A stretch of DNA of 41,096 nt from an uncultured Alteromonadaceae bacterium (GTDB lineage: Bacteria; Pseudomonadota; Gammaproteobacteria; Enterobacterales; Alteromonadaceae): assembly GCA_913056495.1 (NCBI GenBank), contig CAJXMO010000031.1:1-41096 (forward strand). Direction: 5' to 3'. The notes beneath the pieces are model-generated. The model ran no database searches and was not told the origin of the DNA. It worked only from the letters and a program-made list of their open reading frames with translations. Below, piece by piece: positions 25,419-34,794 of the stretch. How positions within the stretch are numbered: position 1 is the first letter of the stretch; each line of letters starts with the position of its first letter. The position numbers were made by a program, and so were the translations under genes.

Positions 25419-26999
25419 ATGCTGGAAGAGAATAAACGTGCCATTGTTTGGTCCATTGCCGGATCAGATTGCTCAGGTGGAGCCGGTATTCAGGCTGATT
25501 TAAAAACCATGCATAATCTGGGCTGTGAAGCCTGTACTGTAATCACAGCTAATACAGCACAAAATAGTTTAGGCGTGAGTGAAATTAATGCCGTTAATGA
25601 AGATGTGCTCTGGTCACAACTTAAAGCCCTACAACAGGATAAGCCGGCCAAAGTGATAAAAATTGGTTTATTGGCCAATAAGCGACAGGTTGATCTGGTC
25701 GCTGACTGGATTTTGCGCTGCCAGAAAGAATTTGCTGAGGCGCCGCTTGTGGTTTATGACCCGGTAGCCATTGCTTCGGCTGGTGGTGAGCTGGTAGAAG
25801 AAGATATTTTACCCACGATCAAACAAAAATTATTTCCGTTAGTCGATGTGCTGACCCCGAATGCAGATGAAGCTCAGCGTTTATCCGGGGTGTATATCAT
25901 TAACTGGCAAAGTATGTTGGACGTGAGTGCACAGTTACAAAAAATGGGGATAGGCGCTGTTATTATTAAAGGCGGCCATTTGGATATCGATAGTCGCTAC
26001 TGTGTGGATTTAGCTGATAATGGTCAGAATCAATACTGGCTGACTTCAGAAAAAATTGATACTGAACATTCACATGGCGGTGGATGCACCTATGCATCGG
26101 CAGTAGCCGCGTGTTTGGCTCAGGGATATTTATTAAGAGATGCGGTTACTCTGGCCAAAGCTTATATCAACCAAGGGTTAATTGAATCGAAAAAGTTTGA
26201 TGGTATTTATGGTCCTATCTGGCAGGGGCCATGGCCTGACAAACTGATTCATTACCCGCATATACTTCAGCCAAATTCACCGCTGGCAGACGATCTAGAC
26301 TGGGCACTTGATCATTTATCCGAAACCAGTTGGGCCAGTGGATTTGCCAGTTGTGATGCCGAAAACTTAGGTTTATATCCGGTCGTTGATTCAGTGCAAT
26401 GGATAGCTTTTTTGTTAAAGCAAGGCGTGAAAACGCTCCAGCTGAGAATGAAAAACTTATCTTTGGAGGAAGTTGAACCTCATATAATCAAAGCGATTGA
26501 ACTGGGGCGCGAGTATAATGCCAGATTGTTTATAAATGATTATTGGCAACTGGCGGTTAAACATAATGCTTATGGGGTGCATCTGGGTCAGGAAGATGTG
26601 CAAAGTGCCGATCTGGATCAGATTAAACAAGCGGGTTTAAGATTGGGGATCAGTACACACGGCGAGTATGAATTATTGGCTGCAATGCAGTTAAAGCCAA
26701 GTTATCTTGCGGTAGGTGCGATTTATCCGACTAAAACTAAAGATATGTCCGGACAAATACAGGGTATCACCCGGTTGCGCCGTTATCTGACGTTAAAAAA
26801 TCAAATTAGAGCACCACTGCCTATGGTGGCGATTGGCGGCATTAATCTTGAGCGCGCTGCTAAGGTTTGGCAAACTGGTGTTGGCTGTATTGCTGTTGTC
26901 ACCGCGATCACTGAAGCAGACGACCCTAAACAAGCCGTGATAGAATTACAGAAAATTGCGCAAACTGAACTCATAACTCAGACAATGACACAGGATTAA
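25419..26999 (+). CDS. thiDE: Fused HMP-P kinase / thiamine-phosphate synthase (ThiD-ThiE)
   Basis: Two enzymes in one 526-residue chain. The N-terminal ThiD domain (about 1-255) phosphorylates hydroxymethylpyrimidine phosphate: SIAGSDCSGGAGIQADLKT, ITANTAQN, KIGLLAN, DPVAIASAGGELV, TPNADEA and the anion-hole GGGCTYASAVAA with its Cys. The C-terminal ThiE domain (about 315-520) joins the pyrimidine and thiazole: LQLRMKN, RLFINDYWQLAV, AYGVHLGQEDV, GISTHGEYE, YLAVGAIYPTKTKD and VAIGGINLERA. The linker at about 255-315 is acidic and unrecognised. ATG 25419 with AGAG six bases upstream is preferred; an in-frame ATG at 25392 lacks a ribosome site. Confidence 0.96.
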   Translation: MLEENKRAIVWSIAGSDCSGGAGIQADLKTMHNLGCEACTVITANTAQNSLGVSEINAVNEDVLWSQLKALQQDKPAKVIKIGLLANKRQVDLVADWILRCQKEFAEAPLVVYDPVAIASAGGELVEEDILPTIKQKLFPLVDVLTPNADEAQRLSGVYIINWQSMLDVSAQLQKMGIGAVIIKGGHLDIDSRYCVDLADNGQNQYWLTSEKIDTEHSHGGGCTYASAVAACLAQGYLLRDAVTLAKAYINQGLIESKKFDGIYGPIWQGPWPDKLIHYPHILQPNSPLADDLDWALDHLSETSWASGFASCDAENLGLYPVVDSVQWIAFLLKQGVKTLQLRMKNLSLEEVEPHIIKAIELGREYNARLFINDYWQLAVKHNAYGVHLGQEDVQSADLDQIKQAGLRLGISTHGEYELLAAMQLKPSYLAVGAIYPTKTKDMSGQIQGITRLRRYLTLKNQIRAPLPMVAIGGINLERAAKVWQTGVGCIAVVTAITEADDPKQAVIELQKIAQTELITQTMTQD

Positions 27000-27002
27000 T
27001 GC

Positions 27003-27758
27003 ATGCAATTAAGTGCGCAGGAACAACTTAGGTACAGTCGTCATTTATTATTGGACAAAATTGGTGAGCAGGGACAGCTAAAACTGAAACAATCCCATGT
27101 GGTCATTGTAGGAGCGGGTGGATTAGGCTGTCCCGCAGCGCTTTATCTGGCCGCCAGTGGCGTAGGTAAATTAACCATAATTGATCCGGATAAAATCGAG
27201 TTGTCGAACTTACAACGGCAGATTATCTATAAAACCAATCATATTAAGCGGACTAAAGCACAAACGGCTGCAAATCAACTCCAGGCGCTTAACCCGGAAA
27301 TTCAGGTCGATGCACTTGAAAAAACAGTCGAGGGGTGTGAATTTGATACATTGATCAAATCCGCGGCTATGGTGTTGGATTGTACCGATAATGCGAGCAG
27401 CCGCTATTTTATTAATCAGGCTTGTTTTAATCAGCAAACCGCTTTAATTTCGGGCGCTGCAATTCGTGGTGAAGGCCAGTTAATGGTATTTGATTTTACC
27501 AATCAGGCGGCACCTTGTTATCAGTGTATCTACCCTGATTTGCAGGACGAAAATTTAAATTGCAGTAATGCCGGTGTATTGGCGCCTGTTTTAGGGATTA
27601 TTGGCAGTATGCAGGCTCAGGAAGCCATTAAGCTGATTACTCAGGGTAAAAGTAGTCAGCAAAATAAACTCTTGTGTTATGATGCTTGGCAGATGACTTT
27701 TCATCAGTTTAATTTGAATGCGGATGAAAATTGCACAGTGTGCAGCAGTAAAAATTAA
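27003..27758 (+). CDS. thiF: ThiS adenylyltransferase (ThiF/MoeB/HesA family)
   Basis: Adenylates the C-terminal glycine of ThiS before sulfur transfer. The 251-residue E1-like protein has RYSRHLLLDKIGEQGQ, the ATP-binding GAGGLGCPAALYLAASGVG, DPDKIELSNLQRQ with the nucleotide-binding Asp and Arg, and two zinc-binding CxxC pairs (CYQC and CTVC). MoeB has the same fold; operon position right after thiDE (3-bp gap) points to ThiF. It is the last gene of the operon, followed by the tRNA unit. Confidence 0.94.
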   Translation: MQLSAQEQLRYSRHLLLDKIGEQGQLKLKQSHVVIVGAGGLGCPAALYLAASGVGKLTIIDPDKIELSNLQRQIIYKTNHIKRTKAQTAANQLQALNPEIQVDALEKTVEGCEFDTLIKSAAMVLDCTDNASSRYFINQACFNQQTALISGAAIRGEGQLMVFDFTNQAAPCYQCIYPDLQDENLNCSNAGVLAPVLGIIGSMQAQEAIKLITQGKSSQQNKLLCYDAWQMTFHQFNLNADENCTVCSSKN

Positions 27759-27836
27759 ATTATTCAGCTTTTAGCATGAAAGTTAATCGATTTGAGGATA
27801 AAATAAGCAAACGATACACAGGAGTGAAATAATTGC

Positions 27837-27864
27837 TTTACACAGGTCAAAGCCTCTGTATAAT
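27837..27864 (+). promoter_or_regulatory. Promoter of the tRNA-Trp gene
   Basis: TTTACA at 27837-27842 and a perfect TATAAT at 27859-27864 with a 16-bp spacer. A GC-rich CCGGACTC follows, like the discriminators of stringently controlled tRNA promoters. The tRNA begins 16 bp downstream of the -10 box. Confidence 0.75.
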
Positions 27865-27880
27865 CCGGACTCAATTCGCT

Positions 27881-27957
27881 AGGGGTGTAGTTCCAATTGG
27901 TAGAACAGCGGTCTCCAAAACCGATGGTTGGGGGTTCGAGTCCCTCCACCCCTGCCA
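27881..27957 (+). tRNA. trpT: tRNA-Trp (anticodon CCA)
   Basis: A 77-nt cloverleaf with acceptor stem AGGGGTG/CACCCCT, D arm, anticodon loop CTCCAAA holding CCA at 27915-27917, T arm GGGGGTTCGAGTCCCTC and encoded CCA end at 27955-27957. The anticodon stem has four pairs plus a G-A position at its top. It is separate from the tuf/secE region where this tRNA often sits. The following gene starts 19 bp after the CCA, so the tRNA may be cut from a longer transcript. Confidence 0.97.
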
Positions 27958-27975
27958 TTTCTCGAGAAATCTGAA

Positions 27976-28713
27976 ATGACGCAATTATTAAGCCGCTATC
28001 AACAGGCAGTCCTTGCTGAGTTGAATATACCAATTTATCAATCCAAATCTGTATTAACTTTGGATGATTCAGACGCTTCTGATTCAGTTACCGAAACACA
28101 GCATACTCTATCAAAACCTAAGCCTATTCATTCTGAAACCAGTGAAACATTGCCTGTTGAAACATCACAACCAGTTTATAATATTGAACCTGCAACAGAG
28201 CAACAGTTAGCCGAACCACAAGCAAGTGAATTGAGTACAGAAAGGCAAAGCCCAAACGAGCAGGTTGAAACTCGCCCTGATATTGGACACATACAGCCTG
28301 AATTTTCTTCTGAAAATGTGAACTCAACTGAATCGCTTGCTCAAGCGGCAGCAAAACCCTCATTTACCGAAGCCCAGAATCAGGATGAACAGGCAAAACG
28401 GGACCGTGAAAAAACCATTGCTGATAAAACCAGAATGATTAATCAACTGGCTTCAATTCTGCCGGCAGACAGTGAATCTGCTGTAGAGCCAGAATCGCAA
28501 GTTCCATCCGCTCGTTTACATTTATCTGGTATGGCAGAGCCAGATCTTGCAGCTATACAAACCTGGTCTGGCAATAATGACTGGCAATTTGAAACCGGTG
28601 CGGATAATCAAATATTAGCTAATCATCCCGAATTAATTGAAACCAAGTCTTTTGATTTATCTCAGTCGGACCAAAAGAAATCTTTTTGGTCTCTGGTATT
28701 GTCGCTGACCTGA
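27976..28713 (+). CDS. holD: Probable DNA polymerase III psi subunit (HolD-like) with long acidic linker
   Basis: A 245-residue protein. The first 22 residues (TQLLSRYQQAVLAELNIPIY) resemble the chi-binding N-terminal helix of HolD, and the last 60 (W-Q-F-E-T-G ... KKSFWSLVLSL) resemble its C-terminal domain with the final aromatic helix. Between them, about residues 35-165 are Glu/Gln/Ser/Pro-rich and look disordered. E. coli HolD is 137 aa without such a linker. It is directly upstream of rimI, the holD-rimI order of E. coli. The long frame from 27928 would run into the tRNA and is rejected. Confidence 0.6.
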   Translation: MTQLLSRYQQAVLAELNIPIYQSKSVLTLDDSDASDSVTETQHTLSKPKPIHSETSETLPVETSQPVYNIEPATEQQLAEPQASELSTERQSPNEQVETRPDIGHIQPEFSSENVNSTESLAQAAAKPSFTEAQNQDEQAKRDREKTIADKTRMINQLASILPADSESAVEPESQVPSARLHLSGMAEPDLAAIQTWSGNNDWQFETGADNQILANHPELIETKSFDLSQSDQKKSFWSLVLSLT

Positions 28714-28736
28714 TTAATTATTTAGCGGACTATAAT

Positions 28737-29186
28737 ATGACATACCAAGTGGTGCCATTTAGTGCAGAGCATATCCCTCAGGCTTTGAACATTGAACGCA
28801 AATCTCAACCTGCACCCTGGAGTCAGAATATTTTTCAGTCTTGTCTGAATAAACGCTATTTCAATTTTGCGTTACTCAATTCGGAACAAAACTTGATTGG
28901 ATTTTTAATCAGTGATCATATAGCCGGTGAGATCAGCCTGATGAATATTTGCATCGCACCTGAATATCGGCGTAAAGGGCTGGCTCAAATTTTATTCCAG
29001 CAACTTGTCGACACAGCGACAGAGATTCATGCCGAAATGATCTGGCTCGAAGTACGCGAATCTAATAAACCCGCACAAAACCTCTATTTTCAGCTGGGCT
29101 TTAATGAAATTGCCATCAGACAAAACTACTATCCGGCTAAAGGCGGAATGGAAGATGCGATTGTCATGAGTCTTTCTTTGGATTAA
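28737..29186 (+). CDS. rimI: Ribosomal protein bS18 N-alpha-acetyltransferase
   Basis: GNAT acetyltransferase that acetylates the N-terminal alanine of ribosomal protein S18. The 149-residue protein matches RimI: IERKSQPAPWSQNIFQSC, GEISLMNICIAPEYRRKGLAQILF with the acetyl-CoA pyrophosphate loop (RRKGLA), WLEVRESNKPAQNLYFQLGFNE and RQNYYPAKGGMEDAIVMSL. ATG 28737 gives the family length (E. coli 148); a frame open upstream overlaps the previous gene. The gap to the HolD-like stop is 23 bp, so it is likely one transcript. Confidence 0.95.
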   Translation: MTYQVVPFSAEHIPQALNIERKSQPAPWSQNIFQSCLNKRYFNFALLNSEQNLIGFLISDHIAGEISLMNICIAPEYRRKGLAQILFQQLVDTATEIHAEMIWLEVRESNKPAQNLYFQLGFNEIAIRQNYYPAKGGMEDAIVMSLSLD

Positions 29187-29343
29187 AGACTTTAGCTAAC
29201 TCCTTTCCAGATTAAAGATTTTTTACCCAATTTTAAAAATTCGTAACCTGTATTGAATAAATTCTTGTTTTTCATCAAGCTTAACTGTATACCGCTAACT
29301 AAACGTCAACACGCTCTAGTTGCATAACAGAACGGAAATGGAT

Positions 29344-31308
29344 ATGGCCCTTAAATTATTTGAACTTCAACCGGTTGACCGGCTGAAATATTTTGTTGAG
29401 CGTCAATTGGTCAAAGGCGCCGGTTATCAGTTGTTTGTTATCATTGCTTGTATTGCATTTGTCTCTATTGCGGGTGGTCTTTTGATCGCGCCCATTAATC
29501 AGGACGGACATAATGTATCAGAAGATGTATGGTGGGCATTTTTACGCTTAACTGACCCTGGTTATTTAGGGGATGACGAAGGTGCCTGGCGGCGCATTGT
29601 TTCCACCATATTGACTTTGTGTGGGTATGTTTTATTTATGGGTACTCTGGTTGCCATTATGACCCGTTGGTTGATTGCTTTTATGGAAAAACTGGAGCAA
29701 GGGCTGACGCCTGTATCTGTTAAAGATCATTTGGTCGTGCTGGGTGAAACCAGCCGTACCGTCCCGATTATTCAGGAGTTATTGGTCAATCAAGATAACC
29801 GTAATTATTTTAAACGACTCAATAAAGATAAAGAACCCTCCATCATTTTGATGGCTGAAACGGTAAACGCGATTATTCATCAGCAGCTGTTAGCTGAATT
29901 AAAAATGCCGCTTAAATTGAGTAAACGTCTGGTATTAAGATCCGGTAAAGCGCTGCAACTTGAAGCATTGCACAGAGCTGCTTGCACTCAGGCTTCAGCG
30001 ATTATTCTACCCAGTCAGTTTCAAAGTTCAGATTCGCCCGTTACCTCAGATGTGGAAACCATAAAATCCCTATTATCACTGGATGTACTGGCCGAAAGTA
30101 CCGGGTTAAAACCCAGAGTGGTTGTGGAGCTGGATGATGCCCGGCATGCAAAATTAGCAAGAAAATCTTATCAGGGTGGCTTAAATACTATAGCGACAGA
30201 TGAAACCATTAGTCGTTTAATCGCACAATGTGCAGTTGTACCCAGTTTGCTCAAAGTGTACAGCCACTTAATGACTTCAAGTGACGGTTCTCAGTTTTAT
30301 TTTAAACCGGTCGGCCAGTTTTTAGGTATGTCAGTCGCCCACGCAAAGCAATTACATAATAAAGCGACTTTGATTGGCTATATAGATACAAAAACGCAAG
30401 TGTTTGAACTGTCTGTGGGTGACACTGCTTTTCATAAATTGTCAGATGACGATATTTTAGTGTTTGTTGCGCAGGCGTTTCATCAGATTGAACAAGTACT
30501 GGATACAAAAAAACTGACTGACAATAAAGCAACCTTGCCTTTGTCCCATAAAGTAAAATCGGTTAAATCTGCTCAAAAGCGAATTTTATTGTTAGGCTGG
30601 AATCGGCGTGTGCCTGCTATAGTGGCTGAGCTCGATAGCTATTTGGATGAAAGTTTTGATGTGACATTGGTTTCGAGTTTATCGATTGAAAAGCGACAGA
30701 ATGAAATTGCAAAACTCGGCCATTTAAGCAGCCGGACGCGGTTAAGTTATCAGGAAGCGGATTATATGGTGGAAGCGGAAGTGAAAACGCTGGCGCCACA
30801 AGATTATGATATTGTACTTTTATTATACAGTGACAGACTGGATTCAGCGGAGGAGGCGGATGCCAGAGTATTGGTTGGCTCTATGGTACTGGATGAAGTG
30901 CTGGCTGAAGCAGACAAGCAACCGCATGTTTTGATTGAATTAAGTGACCCGTCTAACAAAAGTTTTCTGGACGATTCCGGTTGGGATACTTTTATTACAC
31001 CCTTGATTATGAGTCATATTTTATCGCAGGTCGCATTAATGCCGCATAGTCAGGTTTTATTTGACAGTTTAATGCAGGCTGGTGGCATTCAAATTCGTTT
31101 ACAACAATTAAATCACTATACCGACAAAGAAATACTCAAAATGGGGCAACTGATTGAATTGGCAGAGGGGAAAGGCGAACTTGTGATTGGATTGGTTAAA
31201 CAGGACAATGAAGTCGAGCAGGTTAAGTTAAATCCGGAACCGAATTCACGAGTTTCCGGTTTAGCCGGTGATCTTGTGATTGTGATTGCCAATGAAGTGG
31301 ACAGATAA
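29344..31308 (+). CDS. CASTOR/POLLUX/DMI1-like ion channel with TrkA-N domains
   Basis: A 654-residue inner-membrane protein. Two membrane segments near residues 25-48 and 88-112 flank a pore-loop-like stretch (VWWAFLRLTDPGYLGDDEG); then two Rossmann-type regulatory domains (VSVKDHLVVLGETSRTVPII from about 122, and KRILLLGWNRRVPAIVAEL from about 405) with TrkA-C-like tails. This is the arrangement of bacterial homologues of the plant nuclear channels CASTOR and DMI1, which conduct cations and are gated by Ca2+ or nucleotides. The pore signature is TDPG, in place of the TVGYG of K+ channels, so K+ selectivity should not be assumed. ATG 29344 has ACGGA seven bases upstream. Confidence 0.8.
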   Translation: MALKLFELQPVDRLKYFVERQLVKGAGYQLFVIIACIAFVSIAGGLLIAPINQDGHNVSEDVWWAFLRLTDPGYLGDDEGAWRRIVSTILTLCGYVLFMGTLVAIMTRWLIAFMEKLEQGLTPVSVKDHLVVLGETSRTVPIIQELLVNQDNRNYFKRLNKDKEPSIILMAETVNAIIHQQLLAELKMPLKLSKRLVLRSGKALQLEALHRAACTQASAIILPSQFQSSDSPVTSDVETIKSLLSLDVLAESTGLKPRVVVELDDARHAKLARKSYQGGLNTIATDETISRLIAQCAVVPSLLKVYSHLMTSSDGSQFYFKPVGQFLGMSVAHAKQLHNKATLIGYIDTKTQVFELSVGDTAFHKLSDDDILVFVAQAFHQIEQVLDTKKLTDNKATLPLSHKVKSVKSAQKRILLLGWNRRVPAIVAELDSYLDESFDVTLVSSLSIEKRQNEIAKLGHLSSRTRLSYQEADYMVEAEVKTLAPQDYDIVLLLYSDRLDSAEEADARVLVGSMVLDEVLAEADKQPHVLIELSDPSNKSFLDDSGWDTFITPLIMSHILSQVALMPHSQVLFDSLMQAGGIQIRLQQLNHYTDKEILKMGQLIELAEGKGELVIGLVKQDNEVEQVKLNPEPNSRVSGLAGDLVIVIANEVDR

Positions 31309-31445
31309 ACAAGCCGCTCGGCTTTGTAGAAGATAAACCTTATATTTCCAAGTGACTTGAGTATAATATGCGCCATTATCCGGTTCCGTGCTCAATTTGC
31401 ATTGAATATCTGAACCGGCCAAGTGATTTTTTTCAAGGTTTATAT

Positions 31446-33026
31446 ATGGCATTAGTAGAAGAAGTTAACCGACGACGCACCTTTGCGATTATTTCGCATC
31501 CGGATGCGGGTAAAACAACCATTACCGAAAAAGTATTGTTATTCGGAAAGGCGCTGCAAAAAGCAGGCACAGTTAAAGGACGGGGTTCGAATCAGCACGC
31601 CAAGTCTGACTGGATGGAGATGGAAAAAGAACGGGGTATCTCGGTAACAACTTCTGTAATGCAGTTTCCTTATAATGATGCTTTGGTCAACCTGTTAGAT
31701 ACACCTGGACACGAAGATTTCTCTGAAGATACATACCGTACACTCACGGCCGTCGATTCCTGTTTAATGGTAATAGACGCCGCAAAAGGTGTGGAAGACA
31801 GAACCCGTAAGTTAATGGAAGTGACTCGTTTACGTGATACGCCTATTGTGACCTTTATGAATAAGCTTGACCGTGATATTCGTGATCCTATGGAGTTGCT
31901 GGATGAGGTTGAGACTGAGTTGAATATGGCCTGCGCGCCAGTTTCATGGCCAATCGGCTGCGGTAAAGAGTTTAAAGGCGTTTATCATATTCATCGGGAT
32001 GAAGCGATTTTATATAAGTCTGGACAAGGTCATACAATTCAGGATTCCAAAATTATAAAAGGGTTAGATAACCCGGAATTGGATGCTGAAGTAGGCGAAG
32101 AACTGGCTGAACTGTTGCGCGAAGAGTTAGAATTAGTTATTGGCGCGTCACATGAATTTGATCAGGCACTCTTTTTAAAAGGTGAACTGACACCTGTCTT
32201 TTTTGGTACGGCTTTAGGTAACTTTGGTGTCGACCATATGTTAGATGGGTTAACTGAATGGGCGCCAGCACCTCAGGCCCGCCAAACAGAAGCCCGTGAA
32301 GTGGTTGCCACTGAAGAAAACTTTTCCGGGTTTGTATTTAAAATTCAGGCGAATATGGATCCCAAACACAGGGATAGAATCGCATTTATGCGAATTGTAT
32401 CGGGTAAATATTCTCAGGGCATGAAAATGAACCATGTCCGAATCGGAAAAAATATCAGTATTTCAGATGCCGTTACTTTTATGGCCGGTGACAGGGAGCG
32501 AGCCGCCGATGCGTATGCCGGAGATATAATCGGTTTACACAACCATGGTACCATTCAAATTGGTGATACTTTTACCCAAGGTGAAAATTTAAAATTCAGC
32601 GGAATTCCGAACTTTGCACCTGAATTATTCAGACGCATTCGTTTAAAAGATCCACTTAAACAAAAGCAGTTGCTCAAAGGGCTCGTTCAATTATCTGAAG
32701 AAGGCGCAGTTCAGGTGTTCAGACCTTTAGCAAATAATGATCTCATTGTGGGTGCCGTCGGTGTGCTTCAGTTCGACGTAGTTGTGGCACGTTTAAAAGC
32801 TGAATATAAAGTGGAAGCAATTTACGAAGCGATTAATGTTGCGACTGCGCGTTGGGTCGAATGTGGTGATGTGAAAAAATTTGAAGAGTTTAAGCGTAAA
32901 GCGGAAAGTAATTTAGCACTGGATGGCGGGGACAACCTGACTTATATCGCGCCGACTATGGTTAATTTAAACCTAGCGCAGGAACGTTATCCGGACGTTG
33001 TATTCCGTCATACCCGTGAACACTAA
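31446..33026 (+). CDS. prfC: Peptide chain release factor 3
   Basis: Translational GTPase that recycles RF1 and RF2 after peptide release. The 526-residue protein (E. coli 529) has the P loop SHPDAGKTTITEK, the switch region with KERGISVTTSVMQF, DTPGHEDFSEDTYRTL, NKLDRD, and the RF3-specific C-terminal part (LQFDVVVARLKAEYKVEAIYE). AAGG at 31435-31438, seven bases upstream, fixes the ATG at 31446; a 26-residue extension from 31368 has no similarity to RF3. The gap to argS is 18 bp. Confidence 0.97.
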   Translation: MALVEEVNRRRTFAIISHPDAGKTTITEKVLLFGKALQKAGTVKGRGSNQHAKSDWMEMEKERGISVTTSVMQFPYNDALVNLLDTPGHEDFSEDTYRTLTAVDSCLMVIDAAKGVEDRTRKLMEVTRLRDTPIVTFMNKLDRDIRDPMELLDEVETELNMACAPVSWPIGCGKEFKGVYHIHRDEAILYKSGQGHTIQDSKIIKGLDNPELDAEVGEELAELLREELELVIGASHEFDQALFLKGELTPVFFGTALGNFGVDHMLDGLTEWAPAPQARQTEAREVVATEENFSGFVFKIQANMDPKHRDRIAFMRIVSGKYSQGMKMNHVRIGKNISISDAVTFMAGDRERAADAYAGDIIGLHNHGTIQIGDTFTQGENLKFSGIPNFAPELFRRIRLKDPLKQKQLLKGLVQLSEEGAVQVFRPLANNDLIVGAVGVLQFDVVVARLKAEYKVEAIYEAINVATARWVECGDVKKFEEFKRKAESNLALDGGDNLTYIAPTMVNLNLAQERYPDVVFRHTREH

Positions 33027-33044
33027 TTTGAGCGTAATCTTATT

Positions 33045-34784
33045 ATGAAAATCAGACAAATATTAACTGACAAAGTCCAGCAAGCAATGTTGGCAGCCGA
33101 GATACCTGCTGAATTTGCACCGCACATTGCATTAAGTAAACAGGCTCAGTTCGGTGACTATCAGGCGAACGGTATATTAGGTGCGGCTAAAAAACTTAAA
33201 ACCAATCCGCGTGCGTTGGCCGAGCAGGTCATTGAAAAGCTGGATTTGACCGGTATTGCAGGCAAGGTTGAAGTGGCAGGTCCGGGATTTATTAATATTT
33301 TCCTGGCGGATAGCTGGTTATCAAATCAGTTAAATGAAGCATTTTCAGATAGCCGAAAAGGGGTTTCAACAGTAGAACAGGCAGAAACCTGTGTAGTTGA
33401 TTACTCATCCCCTAATCTGGCGAAAGAAATGCACGTGGGTCACTTACGCTCAACCATTATTGGTGATGCGGTGGTGCGTGCGCTTGAGTTTCAGGGACAT
33501 AATGTCATTCGTCAAAATCACATGGGCGACTGGGGCACTCAGTTTGGCATGTTGCTGGCGCATTTAAACGACAAGTTAGCCAATGATCAAGTTGCTGAAA
33601 CGGCGCTGGCTGATTTAGAAGACTTTTACCGTGAAGCTAAAATCAGATTTGATGAGGAAGACGGTTTTGCTGATCGGGCACGTGACTATGTTGTCAAATT
33701 ACAAGGCGGTGATGCAGATTGCCTAACGCTATGGGAAAAGTTTATTGATGTATCGGTTGCCCACAGTGAAGAAGTTTATGAAAAACTGAATGTTACGCTG
33801 CAGCGCAAAGACATCAAAGGTGAAAGCGCATATAACCCGGATTTAAAAACGGTTGTCGATGAACTCAGCGAAAAAGGGATTGCGGTAGAAGATCAGGGCG
33901 CAAAAGTTGTATTTTTGGATGAAATAGCGAATAAAGACGGTGAACCCTCTGTCTTTATTGTGCAAAAATCCGGTGGTGGCTTTTTATATGCAACAACTGA
34001 TTTATCCGCATGTCGTTACCGTGCAGGTGAGTTAAATGCTGACCGTATTTTAATTTTTACTGATGCTCGTCAGGCGCTTCATTTTAAGCAAGTTGAGTTG
34101 GTTGCGCGTAAAGCTGGATTTTTACCTGATCATGTTCAGTATGAACATTGCCCATTCGGTATGATGATGGGTGAAGACGGCAAACCTTTTAAAACCCGAA
34201 CTGGCGGTACCGTAAAATTAGCGGACCTGTTAGATGAATCTGTATCAAGAGCACAAACTTTGATTGCGGAACGTGCAACGGATATTTCTGTAGAAGAACA
34301 AGCAGAAATTGCCCGTAAAGTGGGTATAGGTGCAGTTAAGTTTGCTGACTTGTCTAAGCATAGAACCAGTGATTATATTTTTTCGTGGAAGAGCATGCTC
34401 AGTTTTGAAGGTGCAACTGCGCCTTATTTACAGTATGCCTATACACGCGTTCGCTCTATTTTTGCCAAAGCGGGCATTGTACCGGGTGCTTTGCAAGCCA
34501 GTATTCAGGTTGATGCGCCTCAGGAAAGAGCTTTGGCAATTAAATTGTTACAGTTTGAAGATACGCTCGAGCAAGTGACAAAAGAAGCGCACCCACATGT
34601 ATTATGTGCTTATTTATACGAGCTTGCGAGTTTATTTATGAGCTTCTACGAAGCTTGCCCTATGTTAAAATCAGATGTTGCCGCTGCAGATAAAGAAAGC
34701 CGACTCGGGCTGAGTCAGTGGACAGCCGAAGTACTTCAACTGGGTTTGGATATCCTGGGTATCGAAACCATGGAGAAGATGTAA
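33045..34784 (+). CDS. argS: Arginyl-tRNA synthetase
   Basis: Charges tRNA-Arg. The 579-residue class I synthetase (E. coli 577) has the N-terminal Add-1 domain (IALSKQAQFGDYQANGI), the HIGH-type motif as HVGH in SSPNLAKEMHVGHLRST, the MGDWGTQFGML segment, and the class I core FKTRTGGTVKLADLL, where the KMSKS loop is replaced as in most ArgRS. The C-terminal DALR anticodon-binding domain starts near APYLQYAYTRVRSIF. It follows prfC closely and ends in a hairpin. Confidence 0.98.
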   Translation: MKIRQILTDKVQQAMLAAEIPAEFAPHIALSKQAQFGDYQANGILGAAKKLKTNPRALAEQVIEKLDLTGIAGKVEVAGPGFINIFLADSWLSNQLNEAFSDSRKGVSTVEQAETCVVDYSSPNLAKEMHVGHLRSTIIGDAVVRALEFQGHNVIRQNHMGDWGTQFGMLLAHLNDKLANDQVAETALADLEDFYREAKIRFDEEDGFADRARDYVVKLQGGDADCLTLWEKFIDVSVAHSEEVYEKLNVTLQRKDIKGESAYNPDLKTVVDELSEKGIAVEDQGAKVVFLDEIANKDGEPSVFIVQKSGGGFLYATTDLSACRYRAGELNADRILIFTDARQALHFKQVELVARKAGFLPDHVQYEHCPFGMMMGEDGKPFKTRTGGTVKLADLLDESVSRAQTLIAERATDISVEEQAEIARKVGIGAVKFADLSKHRTSDYIFSWKSMLSFEGATAPYLQYAYTRVRSIFAKAGIVPGALQASIQVDAPQERALAIKLLQFEDTLEQVTKEAHPHVLCAYLYELASLFMSFYEACPMLKSDVAAADKESRLGLSQWTAEVLQLGLDILGIETMEKM

Positions 34785-34794
34785 TTCTGCTTTT

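Noticed and set aside
27764..28033. 89-residue frame on the minus strand across the tRNA gene
   Set aside because: It covers a tRNA in antisense and has no ribosome site or recognisable sequence.
31368..31445. 26-residue N-terminal extension of release factor 3
   Set aside because: It has no similarity to the family, while AAGG precedes the ATG at 31446 and gives the usual length.
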